Notes: a model not told the origin generated them from the letters alone. 12,219 nucleotides of DNA from Cyclostephanos tholiformis (GCA_036939975.1 JALLPB010000910.1:1-12219); one strand, 5' to 3'. Numbered from the stretch's first letter, positions 1-7,829 are shown. Numbers and translations are program-made.

Positions 1-41
1 AAATTGACTTCCCCCACATCACACCATCGTAAGAGATCACA

Positions 42-97
42 ATATATATTATATAATAATAATATATCACATTTTATAACCCCAAGCCCGAATAATA
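42..97 (+). promoter_or_regulatory. AT-rich leader and possible core promoter of the RbfA-like gene
   Basis: A stretch made almost only of A and T (about 42-70), with TATA-like repeats, lies directly upstream of the ATG at 98. The bases before the start (AATAATAATG, A at -3) make a good eukaryotic start context. Whether the AT block is a TATA element or just leader cannot be told without transcript ends. Confidence 0.35.
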
Positions 98-1192
98 ATG
101 ACAAATACCGTCGTCGTCGTCGTCCGATACCTATCATCATTGTTCTGCCTCGCGACAACGACCGTCCCATTCGCGGAATCGTTCGGACCCCCCGGTACGA
201 CGCCGCGACGGGGTTGGGGGGGGGGGGGGGTACGTGCCACCACCTCCTCCCTCCCGTCCTCCCCCCCCTCCCCCTCCGCCCGACGCGCCCGGGATGGCGG
301 CGGACGAGGGAATGCGCGACGATCCCCCTCCTCGCCCTCACCCTCCCATCTACGCGATCGCGGCAACGTCCGATCGTCCGATCGGACGAAACGACAGATG
401 AGGGTGGGACAGGTCGTACGTACCGAGCTCGCGACGATAATACATCGCGGTTCGATGAACGGCATCGTCGTATCCAAGCGCATTAGGAGGGACGGGGGAG
501 ACGACGATCTGACGATGATGGAGGAGGCCGACGGCATCGGAGACGATTTACGTCGCAGGATCAACGTGGTACACGCCGACGTGTCCCCGGACCTTCGACG
601 CGCGAGGGTCACGATATCGGTACTATCCGGCGGCGGTGGGGGTGACCCCCGACGACGATCGTCGTCGTCGAACGACGACGTCGTCGATAGACGTCGGGCG
701 TATGCGTGGCTCGTGAGGAATACGAAATCGATACGACACGCCCTCTCGATGCGAATGAGTCACATGAGGGGAGGATCGCCGGAATTGACGTTCGTTCAGG
801 TGGACGTGGGAGGGGCCGTCGACGTCATGGGGTTGATCGAGAAGGTAACGAGCAAGGACGGGTACAGGAGGGACGATGGCGGCATGTCGTTGGACGAGGT
901 GTTGAGGATGGGATTCGAGGAGGACGGGGGATGGTTGGACGAGGACGACGATGGGGAAAATGATGACGACGACGACGACGACGACGTCATCGAGGAGGAC
1001 GGGGAGGGTAATGACGATGACGAGGATGAAATCGAGGAGAAGGATGAGGGGGAGGAGGAGGGATCAGGGGCGGATGAGGGGGGAGTGGAGGAGGAGGAGG
1101 AGGATGACGGTTGGGTCGATTTCGACCCAGATGATGTTGATGATGATGTTGTTGTTGTTGATGATGATGTTGATGGTGTCGTTTCCAAGTGA
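98..1192 (+). CDS. rbfA: Plastid-targeted ribosome-binding factor A (RbfA)-like protein with long acidic tail
   Basis: Predicted 364-residue protein. Residues about 101-250 match the RbfA family in order: an N-terminal RVGQVVRTELATIIH helix, then INVVHADVSPDLRRARVTIS (about 155-174, the VSPDL.rA.V hallmark), a helix around 201-222, and SPELTFVQVD (227-236) followed by IEKV. RbfA is a KH-type protein that binds the small ribosomal subunit late in assembly and helps mature the 5' end of 16S rRNA. Residues 1-28 form a hydrophobic signal-like segment ending in AES before Phe29-Gly-Pro-Pro. This resembles the diatom ASAF plastid-import motif, and a Ser/Arg/Pro-rich transit region follows, so the likely site of action is the plastid ribosome. 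Insertions occur at about 126-150 and 178-200. Residues about 270-364 are nearly all Asp, Glu, Gly and Val, which is not usual for RbfA. No intron is evident. The identity is well supported; the targeting is inferred. Confidence 0.87.
   Translation: MTNTVVVVVRYLSSLFCLATTTVPFAESFGPPGTTPRRGWGGGGVRATTSSLPSSPPSPSARRARDGGGRGNARRSPSSPSPSHLRDRGNVRSSDRTKRQMRVGQVVRTELATIIHRGSMNGIVVSKRIRRDGGDDDLTMMEEADGIGDDLRRRINVVHADVSPDLRRARVTISVLSGGGGGDPRRRSSSSNDDVVDRRRAYAWLVRNTKSIRHALSMRMSHMRGGSPELTFVQVDVGGAVDVMGLIEKVTSKDGYRRDDGGMSLDEVLRMGFEEDGGWLDEDDDGENDDDDDDDDVIEEDGEGNDDDEDEIEEKDEGEEEGSGADEGGVEEEEEDDGWVDFDPDDVDDDVVVVDDDVDGVVSK
216..230 (+). repeat. 15-nt G homopolymer inside the RbfA-like reading frame
   Basis: Fifteen consecutive G bases lie in the region after the predicted signal peptide and encode part of a Trp-Gly-rich segment. 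The frame stays open through it. A run this long is prone to polymerase and sequencing slippage, so its exact length, and hence the frame linking the signal segment to the RbfA core, deserves care. Confidence 0.9.
955..1189 (+). repeat. Acidic triplet-repeat tract (GAC/GAG/GAT) in the RbfA-like C-terminus
   Basis: Imperfect purine-rich triplet repeats encode Asp and Glu runs, including eight or more consecutive Asp codons around 961-986 and alternating GAT/GTT codons at 1132-1180 (Asp and Val runs). Codons within the runs are largely uniform, which suggests expansion by replication slippage rather than selection for each residue. Confidence 0.85.
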
Positions 1193-1886
1193 TGAGGGAG
1201 AGGAAAGGGTTTTTTCGTTTTGGGAATGACATGGATTTGCATGGGGGGAGGGGAAAGAGAGATCTAGTAGTGTTCGAAGAGGGGAGTGGACGTACCTGGG
1301 GTGGGGGGGGGGGGGATGGGGAGGGGAGGGGAGGGTACATTGGCACTATGGAGCTGGGGTCATGTGAGGTGGATGACGAACTCGGGGGGGAAGGTGATGA
1401 CACGCGGGGGGAGGTGGGCGAATTTTTATTCATGGTGAAACGGTCCAAGGAAGAATAGATAAGGTAGAAAGAGCCCTCCGATGATATTGTAACACAATCG
1501 GGCAAAAAAATACATATCAGCGATATTTGTTACATCATTAATTTAAAGGTGACAACGGGGTAGTCCAAGGCAACATCTCTCGTTGCCGTCCCATTCGCTC
1601 ACTTGGAATGCCATCGCGATATTATTACAGCAGACCCTTCCCCCATCGCCATCGCCGTGACACGCATTCCCCCGTATCTCGTCGCTGAGCAGGTCCGCGG
1701 CCCCAAAATTTATCGTCCGTTCTTCACCTAGCATTCTCGACGTATTCTGTAGAGTTATAATTCACGATGTGACTCGTACACCAGCGTCGGAATGATCGTT
1801 CATCGAGCAATTCCATCCTGTGAGCTGACGATGCTCCCCCCCCCTCCCCCCTTCTGCAATAGATATCTCATCACATGGATATCCTC
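1193..1886. other. Convergent intergenic region between the RbfA-like and RagC-like genes
   Basis: No convincing gene is seen in these 694 bases. Bases 1193-1460 are strongly purine-rich on the plus strand and contain a G-rich tract at 1298-1335. Bases 1500-1886 are of mixed composition and should hold the 3' untranslated regions of both flanking genes. A 63-codon ATG frame on the minus strand (1543-1734) and a 63-codon minus-strand frame at 1762-1953 match nothing I recognise and lie beyond the natural C-terminus of the RagC-like protein. Confidence 0.6.
1298..1335 (+). other. Potential G-quadruplex tract
   Basis: Six G runs (4, 13, 4, 4, 4 and 3 bases) are separated by loops of only 1-2 bases, which exceeds the usual requirement of four runs of at least three G. 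It begins about 106 bases after the RbfA-like stop codon, so it probably lies in the 3' untranslated region or just past it. Folding could slow transcription or affect 3'-end formation; that role is inference. Confidence 0.6.
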
Positions 1887-3701
1887 TCATGTCCCACCTT
1901 CCGATATCTTCTGCGCAGACTGAGGCAGGGCCATGAGTGCCTTCTTCAGACACCCGATGTTGTAATTAATAAGGCTCTTCTTCCTGAAGTTCTCCGCCCT
2001 CGTAAGGCACACCAACGCAAGCATGGTATCCACCTCCTTCAGGTACAGCACCATGCCGTTGCTAAGATGAATGGTGCTCGACGAATCGCTGTCATATGCG
2101 GAGCCGGCATCGTCCTCTACGGAGGGGGTGATCTCGTTGTGACCGACGAGCTTCCCTAGGAGCTCGTCGTCCTCGCCGTCAACGTCATCGTTCGCATTCC
2201 AACCAATAGGACCGTCCTCGTCGTCGTCGTCGTCGCTGCTGATTTCGTTCGGACCCCCCTGATTCGCGTCCCTCGCACGCGCGTCACCTCCCATCGACGT
2301 CACGTCCGCGTCCTCATCCCCGACCCCCCCCAACGACGTCATCGGTCGACGCGTCGTGGGCGTCGGCCCCCCGGTGTTCCTCTTCCCCCCGCCCCATGCG
2401 CCGTATATGCCGCTCACGTCGAGGACCACGTCGATCATGTCGCTGCAGAGCTCGACGCTCTGCATGTCCACGGGACTCGAGTCTGTGGAGATGTACAGCT
2501 TGCTTGCCACGTCGAAGAGGTACGCCTTCTCCATGGAGCACGTGCTAACGAGGACGTTCAGAAGGTGCTCCAGCGTCGGCAATTCCGGAATCAGACGCTG
2601 GACGACCCGGCTCAAAGCTTCGAAGACCGAGTGATCGTATATCGACGTCAGGTGGTAGGAAATGGGTATGGCGTCGCGACTGAAACCGGCGTCAGCGAGC
2701 TCGTCGGCGACCTGCTGCATGACGTCGCGTCGGCAATCGTACTTGGCCTCGTCGCTAAGGAACAGCTCGCCGTCGACCTTGTGCACGAATACCTCCACGG
2801 CGATGGTGGGATTGGCCCGCACCGCGCGCGTCACGGTATCAGTGAATGACTGGAGGACGTGATCGTAGGGTTCGTCCTGCGCGTCGAGAACGAATATAAG
2901 CGCCGTGGCCATCGCGAAGATTTGATCGTCGTCGTCGCCGGGGTCGTTGGCATGTTGTTGCTGCTGCTGCTGCTGTGCGTTGCTGTTGTTGTTGCCGCCG
3001 TCGACGTCCCCCCCCCCGTCCTCGTTCGCGTACCTTTCCACGCCGCCATCTTTATTGATGACGTTCATACCCCCCCCCGTGCCGGGGGAGCCGCCGCCCC
3101 CTCCGCCTCCGACGCCCCCCGCCCCCCCGTGGCCGTACTCGTATTGCTCTCCCGGGAAGTCCCATATCGTGAATCGACAAAGGGGCGTGTGATCGACGAC
3201 CGCCCTCTCGAGGGTCTGGGTCGCCTCGAGTCGAAAGAGCGTCTCGTGGGGCGACATCTTGTGGAAAACCACCCGCTGTATCGACGTCTTCCCCGCCCGT
3301 CTTGGTCCCATGAGCAGTATCCGGGGGAGGGAGGCTATGCGCGGATCGTCGAAGTCCACGACGTTGCCGTTGCCAGCGTTGTTGTTACTGTTGTCCCCCC
3401 CCCCCCCCCCCCCCCGGTAACCAGTCATGAAGTTTTCATCATCGTCGTCGTCGTCGTCGCCGTTCAGTCCAGCGACGATCTCTGGCATGCCGCCGCCGCC
3501 GCCGATGTCGTCGTCGGATTGGCCCATCATCGAGGCGACGACGCCGCCGTCCCTGCCCCAGGCCGGGCCTCCACCGCCAATGGGGCCGTTGCGATCGTTG
3601 GATGCGCTGCTTATGGATTCGCCGTCATCATCGTCGTAGTATTGGTTGATGGAGGAGTAGTAGGGGTCCATGATGTCTACAGTTATCTTTTTAGCAGGCA
3701 T
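1887..3701 (-). CDS. RagC/RagD-type (Gtr2-like) small GTPase with large low-complexity insertions
   Basis: 604 residues from the ATG at 3701. A second ATG at 3671, with better start context (A at -3, G at +4), would shorten it by 10. The P-loop GPRRAGKT is at about 132-139, WDFPG (G3) at 180-184 and HKVD (G4) at 307-310, followed by DLADAG-like, LTSIYDHS, LPTLE and SSPVDMQS blocks typical of RagC/D. The C-terminus holds the roadblock-type dimerisation domain ending in YLKEV, LALVCL and LINYNIGCLKKAL. Rag GTPases work as RagA/B-RagC/D heterodimers on the lysosome or vacuole and recruit TORC1 when amino acids are present. No RagA/B partner lies in the window. Oddities are a roughly 120-residue Asp/Gly-rich N-terminal extension, a roughly 70-residue Gly/Asn/Gln insertion after G3, and a roughly 100-residue acidic insertion inside the roadblock domain. 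The subfamily assignment is strong; the insertions could partly hide unspliced introns, but the frame stays open throughout. Confidence 0.93.
   Translation of the reverse strand: MPAKKITVDIMDPYYSSINQYYDDDDGESISSASNDRNGPIGGGGPAWGRDGGVVASMMGQSDDDIGGGGGMPEIVAGLNGDDDDDDDENFMTGYRGGGGGGDNSNNNAGNGNVVDFDDPRIASLPRILLMGPRRAGKTSIQRVVFHKMSPHETLFRLEATQTLERAVVDHTPLCRFTIWDFPGEQYEYGHGGAGGVGGGGGGGSPGTGGGMNVINKDGGVERYANEDGGGDVDGGNNNSNAQQQQQQQHANDPGDDDDQIFAMATALIFVLDAQDEPYDHVLQSFTDTVTRAVRANPTIAVEVFVHKVDGELFLSDEAKYDCRRDVMQQVADELADAGFSRDAIPISYHLTSIYDHSVFEALSRVVQRLIPELPTLEHLLNVLVSTCSMEKAYLFDVASKLYISTDSSPVDMQSVELCSDMIDVVLDVSGIYGAWGGGKRNTGGPTPTTRRPMTSLGGVGDEDADVTSMGGDARARDANQGGPNEISSDDDDDEDGPIGWNANDDVDGEDDELLGKLVGHNEITPSVEDDAGSAYDSDSSSTIHLSNGMVLYLKEVDTMLALVCLTRAENFRKKSLINYNIGCLKKALMALPQSAQKISEGGT
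2951..2985 (-). repeat. CAG/CAA triplet repeat encoding polyglutamine in the RagC-like GTPase
   Basis: Read on the minus strand, CAG/CAA codons give a run of seven Gln followed by His within the insertion between the G3 and G4 motifs. It is a typical slippage-prone microsatellite. Confidence 0.8.
3395..3415 (-). repeat. 21-nt C/G homopolymer inside the RagC-like reading frame
   Basis: Twenty-one consecutive C bases on the plus strand encode, on the minus strand, the end of an Arg codon, six Gly codons and the start of an Asp codon. The GTPase frame is open on both sides, so the stated length keeps the frame. A change of one base would separate the N-terminal extension from the GTPase core. 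Confidence 0.9.
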
Positions 3702-4344
3702 GTGTATGATGTACTCTCTCCACTTAGTACATGTTATGTTGTAAGTACGCAAGATAGGTGAGCAGTTACTATCTTGCGGCTATGTTGTGTGTTGTCAGAA
3801 ACGACATGACAACATGGAGAAACACTATCGACAGGCTTCATGAACAGCCGACCTCGTTAACTCAATGGAGAAAATAACACGTTCAACAAATGCATAGAGG
3901 GGCAATATACGATGAAGGTATTGAAGGAGAGGTGGGACTGCAACTGGGCCATCATTAAATATTTTTGCAGTTGCCAATCAGGAAGCATGGATCAATCAAT
4001 TGTTCCGGCTCGCTTAAAATATTTTTCTAAATCAATCATACGTGTTGTATTAAACTGCTGTTTTTCGCCTGCCCAGCTTCAGTAATTGATGATCTTTTAT
4101 TGCTCTGAACTTTCTCCTATGTAATTAAACTAGGGTGTGTATCGTACCCCGGTCAAACAAAACGGATGTTGTTCTGATGAAAAGCACTGATCGCAAAAAA
4201 CAAACGAAGGGGGAGACGAAGGACGAATTCTTAAACGTTTATCCACTGATGAGACGGGTCTAGCGTGGTAATTTCCGTTAGCCGCACGAATCGCATTCGA
4301 CGGGGTAGTGGAAAAAAATGACCTGGCGCGTAAATCGAATAAAT
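3702..4344. other. Spacer between the RagC-like and RPL10a genes
   Basis: This 643-base, rather AT-rich stretch holds the 5' flank of the RagC-like gene and the 3' flank of RPL10a. I see no long ATG frame, tRNA-like fold or repeat family in it, apart from a short perfect inverted repeat at 3748-3778 and two AAATATTTTT copies (near 3958 and 4018). Confidence 0.55.
3748..3778. repeat. 9-bp perfect inverted repeat upstream of the RagC-like gene
   Basis: CGCAAGATA (3748-3756) is repeated in inverse orientation as TATCTTGCG (3770-3778) with a 13-base spacer. It lies 47-77 bases upstream of the first ATG of the RagC-like gene, so it could be a leader hairpin or a dyad protein-binding site. Nothing beyond the symmetry supports a function. 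Confidence 0.45.
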
Positions 4345-5037
4345 CTAAAAGAAGATCTGCTGACTCGGTCCCATGGTGGTCTTGATGAACATCTGCCCGA
4401 TGTTCTGCCACTGCTTCTTGAGCAAACTCGCGAGGAAGTTGGCGGCAAGCTGGATGTTCACGATGACCTGCTGCTTCTCCATGCCCACGTGGCCGACGGC
4501 GACGTTCAAGCACATGACCTTCTTCATCTGGAACTTGATCGTGGACTTGACCTCGTCGATCTTCTCCTGCATGTCCTCGCCGGAGGCGAGGAGGGTGGGG
4601 AACTTACCCGCCTTGGTCAGGCCCGGACCGAGAAGACGGGGGATCTGCTTGATCATGTTGTCGGACGCGAGGAAGAAGTCGTACTTCTTCGCGAGCTTCT
4701 TGACGAGCTTCTTGTTCTTGTTCAGCTTCTTGAGGTCGTCCGCGGACATCTGATCGACCTCGATTCGATCGGCCTGCTCGCAGTGTGCGGCATTCCCGAG
4801 GACGCAGCACTTGAGGTTGGGACGGGGGATCTCCGGGAGGCGGAAGGTGCCGGAGAAACGCTTGTCGCGCTGGGGGTCGTAGTTCTTGAGGGTGATCTGG
4901 AGCTCAATGGACTCGGTGAAGTTGCGCTTCTTTCCCTTGACCTCCTTGGTGCCGATCTTGATCGTCTCGCCTGAGGAGAAGGCGAGGATGTCGTCGACGG
5001 CCTTGTCGAGGATGTCCTTATTCAACTTGTTCGCCAT
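4345..5037 (-). CDS. RPL10A: Cytosolic 60S ribosomal protein uL1 (RPL10a)
   Basis: Complete 230-residue protein in one exon, starting at the ATG at 5037. It carries the eukaryotic L10a hallmarks in order: [20 protein letters not shown] (about 45-64), a CCVLG block with a nearby HC (78-86), [19 protein letters not shown] (about 102-120), [16 protein letters not shown] (132-147), [12 protein letters not shown] (163-174), VAVGHV (179-184) and a C-terminal LLKKQWQNI block. uL1 forms the L1 stalk of the large subunit, binds 28S rRNA near the E site and helps release deacylated tRNA. Compared with animal and yeast homologues (about 217 residues) it has about a dozen extra residues at 21-35, between the first helix and the ELQITL strand. 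The lysine-rich segments show no disruption and the identity is certain. It shares a divergent upstream spacer with the membrane-protein gene at 5940. Confidence 0.98.
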   Translation of the reverse strand: MANKLNKDILDKAVDDILAFSSGETIKIGTKEVKGKKRNFTESIELQITLKNYDPQRDKRFSGTFRLPEIPRPNLKCCVLGNAAHCEQADRIEVDQMSADDLKKLNKNKKLVKKLAKKYDFFLASDNMIKQIPRLLGPGLTKAGKFPTLLASGEDMQEKIDEVKSTIKFQMKKVMCLNVAVGHVGMEKQQVIVNIQLAANFLASLLKKQWQNIGQMFIKTTMGPSQQIFF

Positions 5038-5939
5038 GTTGTTGTTGTTGGGTTACGATTAATTACTTAGCGGTGTGGGTCCTTCCTCCGAGTAACGACG
5101 GGTCGAGAAAATATCTCTGTGTAATGACAAAAATGAAAAGAAACAAAATGGTAAGTATGATGTAGACGAGATAAGAATGTCGAAGCAGACGAGACCGAAG
5201 TGCCCCCGACGACGTTGACCGATCGAAAAGGCGACAACTTCACGAAGCACGGACATTTCATTATCAGCGGTTCGTTCAATAGCTTCCGAGTGTGCCATCT
5301 CGTCGGCATCATCGGGGGGCGCACTGCTCGTGCGTTCTCGGAGTGTACTTTTGGGCGAGCGCATAACTCCGTCCGACGTCGAAAAAGTCATCCCACCCCA
5401 ACCCCCTCGTAAAGAACAAACGCCGCTTCGACGACACCGCCCATCGTCAACCTCACCTGCTCGCGAAGAAGAAGTGGGGTGGTGGTGTCCGTCCGGCGAA
5501 TTACTCTCTATCGTCGAGATTTTACTCCTTATCGCGTTACTTGAAAAATACGGCGGGAGCAACGAAGGAGGGACCAAGTAGAGGGCACAATGGCCAGACG
5601 ATGAAATAAAATCGGCGATGCCGGCTTCCGCTTTCCGCACGTTGCGCGAGAAAGACTCGAATTCATTTTCGATCCACCCCATCGTAGTAATTCTCCATCA
5701 ACCTCTGTGTTCGTTGGGTTCTTCGTTACTAGTTTTTTGAGTTTTTTAATTCTTTGATATACCTATGTCGATATGATAATATATATACCCCACAGGAGCA
5801 ACCTATCACCACTCACATCGATTGACTTCGAGCCAGCGCAAAATTGAATTGAATTAATATCGCATCATTTTTGGCAGTATCTCTCTCGCGCGCACGGGGG
5901 GGGCGGGGTCGAAATCTCTCTAGCGCGAGTGAATACGTC
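5038..5939. other. Divergent spacer between RPL10a and the membrane-protein gene
   Basis: About 900 bases should contain the promoters and leaders of both divergent genes. Bases 5059-5682 keep an open minus-strand frame (listed separately). Bases 5683-5870 are AT-rich, with a TATA-like block at about 5771-5788 suited to the rightward gene. A good splice-acceptor-like sequence (TTTTTGGCAG, ending at 5877) precedes the open frame of the membrane-protein gene, so a non-coding or short coding first exon may lie here. Confidence 0.45.
5059..5682 (-). CDS. Hypothetical protein (doubtful open frame upstream of RPL10a)
   Basis: A 207-codon frame starts at an ATG (5682) and runs to within about 20 bases of the RPL10a start, on the same strand. 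I recognise no family. The first 30 residues (a charged helix with acidic and aromatic residues) look protein-like. The rest is Ser/Arg-rich with little secondary-structure pattern, and near residues 180-190 there is a short Phe/Ser/Leu-rich stretch. Because it fills the region where the RPL10a promoter and leader should be, it may simply be a chance frame or part of a spliced leader. No conserved motif supports translation. Confidence 0.2.
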   Translation of the reverse strand: MGWIENEFESFSRNVRKAEAGIADFISSSGHCALYLVPPSLLPPYFSSNAIRSKISTIESNSPDGHHHPTSSSRAGEVDDGRCRRSGVCSLRGGWGGMTFSTSDGVMRSPKSTLRERTSSAPPDDADEMAHSEAIERTADNEMSVLREVVAFSIGQRRRGHFGLVCFDILISSTSYLPFCFFSFLSLHRDIFSTRRYSEEGPTPLSN

Positions 5940-7777
5940 ATGCACGCCAACGCGAAACGCCGTCGACTGCGAACCGACGCCGTCGTTCCGGATGTTACCG
6001 ATGGCGGGAGCTACACGGAACTAGTCGTGGTCGGGTACACCGATGGGGGCATACCGCTATACGAAAAGGAGCGCACGAGCAACGTCACCGATGACGTCGT
6101 AGCCGATGGCGGGATCCACCTCGACGACGTGGACGGCGAGGAGGACCAAGCATCCTACGCCTACGAGTGCGCGTCCGAACAATATTGCAATGCCTACGCT
6201 CCGGGGAATTCGTTCGATTATGGCTGGACGTTCGTCGGCATGTGCGGGGGGGACGGGGACTGTCCTCTCGATGCATTCGACGAATCCAGCGAGTCGTACG
6301 TAACCGGGGATCGGGTCGCGATCTCCAGCGACTACCTAAACAGGAAGGTAATCGGATCGATCTCGTGTCCGGTGGTGGAGGCGTCGGGTGGGATTGCGAC
6401 GAATAACGTCACCGTGCTAGTGTCTTACGCCTACGAGGTCGAAACGTCCCAGGTTTCCACGGTCGACATCGTCCTTCCCCGTCTTGAGGAAAGGTTACTG
6501 CTGACTTTGGCGGATACATTGATGTCGTGCCTCGGGACGAGACAGGTAGGCAACGAGGAGGCGCGATATGACGTCCAGGGGATTGAAAGTACGCCGGACG
6601 ACGTGGCTATCACCGAAGGTAAGCACGAGAGTTCTTTCTCTGGCCCCTTTGCGGAGAGCATGCCGAGAGATTATTTCTTCGTGATTTTTGATTTCTTCGC
6701 AAAAAAACGATTTTTCCCTCTTACTTGTACGACGCAGGTCCGTGCTCTATCTCCAATGTTGGAGCCGATAACTGCTTCGTCGTCAACGGATGGATGACTT
6801 TATTATTGGTGCCCCTCGACAATGGCGCCCGGGAGGCATCCGTCATGGCAGCCACCGATGCGGCTCAGACAAAAATACAATCTGCCATGGAAGAGGACAA
6901 TCTGCTGTCGCCCACGATGCCAGAGGTTATCAAGGTCAAATATTTGGACAATAGTTACGAGGATTACCGCGCCGCCTATTCGGTTGAGTCGCTCGGCCAC
7001 ACAGAATCAAAGGATGATGATGCGGGAGGAGGTGGTCAAGCGTCCTTGGGCGTGATTTTGGGATCGGTATTCGGCGCATTGCTCCTACTGATCCTGTTGG
7101 TGCTCCTGTGCGTCAGACTGCGCCGTGCGAGGTCCGGATCTGGGAAGAACAGGAAAGCTGAGGTGCCTAACTTGATGGATGATGCCTCCAGCGTAAATGA
7201 TAACAGGCATGAGGGCTCCTCCGGCCTACTCGAGACATTGGGCGGCGTGCTCCTACTGAAATCTTTCTGGAAGAAAGCGAGGAATATCCCCGAAGACGGC
7301 AAAAAAGAGAGTGATCCTGACTCTCCGGGCACCGACGAATCAGACGACGGACTGGACGACATTATCGGCCAGATCGACGGCGCCACAGATGCAAACGACC
7401 GACGGATATTCGTTGTCGATCCGCCTGGGGCGTTCCATCTTGGCAATCATCACTACACCGGAGATGGCGTTCGGTACTATTCTCCCTTGTGCGAGCTGTG
7501 CCTCGCGGCGCGTGCCAACGCCGATGGGGTGGTCACCGTCAATGCAATTAATGCGGATGACGATGATGATAGCGATGACGGTGGCGTGAACTTGAAGGAT
7601 GGCCTGTCCTTTGATTTGGAGGTCGCGACAAAGTTCATTGACTTCAATAGCAATGATTTGGGACGGTGCCATTCGAGCATGCACGTGAGGACTTGTAAGT
7701 CGACTACTTGCCCTATTTGCATAAAGGAGAAGGGGGTGTATTTCGTGAAATCAAGAGGGCCTGCTAGAGCCCGATGA
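5940..7777 (+). CDS. Two-exon single-pass membrane protein, unknown function, with Cys-paired cytoplasmic domain
   Basis: Joined from 5940-6618 and 6738-7777, giving 572 residues from the ATG at 5940. The frame is open further upstream to 5853 but has no ATG there. An N-terminal region with scattered Cys (YECASEQYC, GMCGGDGDC) and Tyr/Val-rich strands (VTVLVSYAYEVETSQVSTVD) is followed across the splice by CSISNVGADNCFVVNG. One strong transmembrane helix lies at about 329-352 (LGVILGSVFGALLLLILLVL), followed by RLRR, consistent with a type I orientation. The cytoplasmic part is acidic and ends in a compact block: FHLGNHHYTGDGVRYYSPLC (459-478), ELC, FIDFNSNDLGRCHSSMHV, and CKSTTCPIC (546-554). 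The CxxC pairs suggest metal binding. I recall similar blocks in other diatom membrane proteins but cannot verify this. No signal peptide is seen, so a missing upstream exon is likely. The gene is clearly coding; its function is unknown. Confidence 0.82.
6619..6737 (+). other. Spliceosomal intron in the membrane-protein gene (119 nt, phase 1)
   Basis: The donor is GTAAGC at 6619. The acceptor GACGCAG ends at 6737, after a pyrimidine-rich stretch. Removing it joins frame 0 to frame 2 within a Gly codon (G|GT) and gives continuous TEG-PCSISNVGADNC. Without splicing, the first frame runs on into unrelated sequence and stops, and the second exon has no ATG near its start. Confidence 0.88.
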
Positions 7778-7829
7778 AAGCAAGGTACATGGCGAAGAAA
7801 AGACGACAGCAATTTATTTCAGGGGCAAA

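Noticed and set aside
987..1505. 172-codon Pro/Ser/His-rich minus-strand frame
   Set aside because: It is the antisense reading of purine-rich acidic repeats and the G-rich tract; composition explains the lack of stops.
1543..1734. 63-codon minus-strand ATG frame with several Cys, downstream of the RagC-like gene
   Set aside because: The RagC-like protein ends naturally at 1887, and this frame has no family match that I can recognise or clear splice signals linking it.
3735..3747. TATGTTGTAAGTA shared with 10115-10127 in the presumed LTR
   Set aside because: A 13-base match is expected about once by chance in a window of this size, and the flanks do not match, so it is not evidence of an LTR remnant.
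3702..3752. Upstream extension of the RagC-like frame to 3752
   Set aside because: The codon at 3752 is TTG, not ATG; the first in-frame ATG is at 3701.
2859..3761. 300-codon plus-strand open frame opposite the RagC-like gene
   Set aside because: It is a mirror of the low-complexity, GC-rich codons of the GTPase: Val/Pro/Ala-rich, with no recognisable motif.
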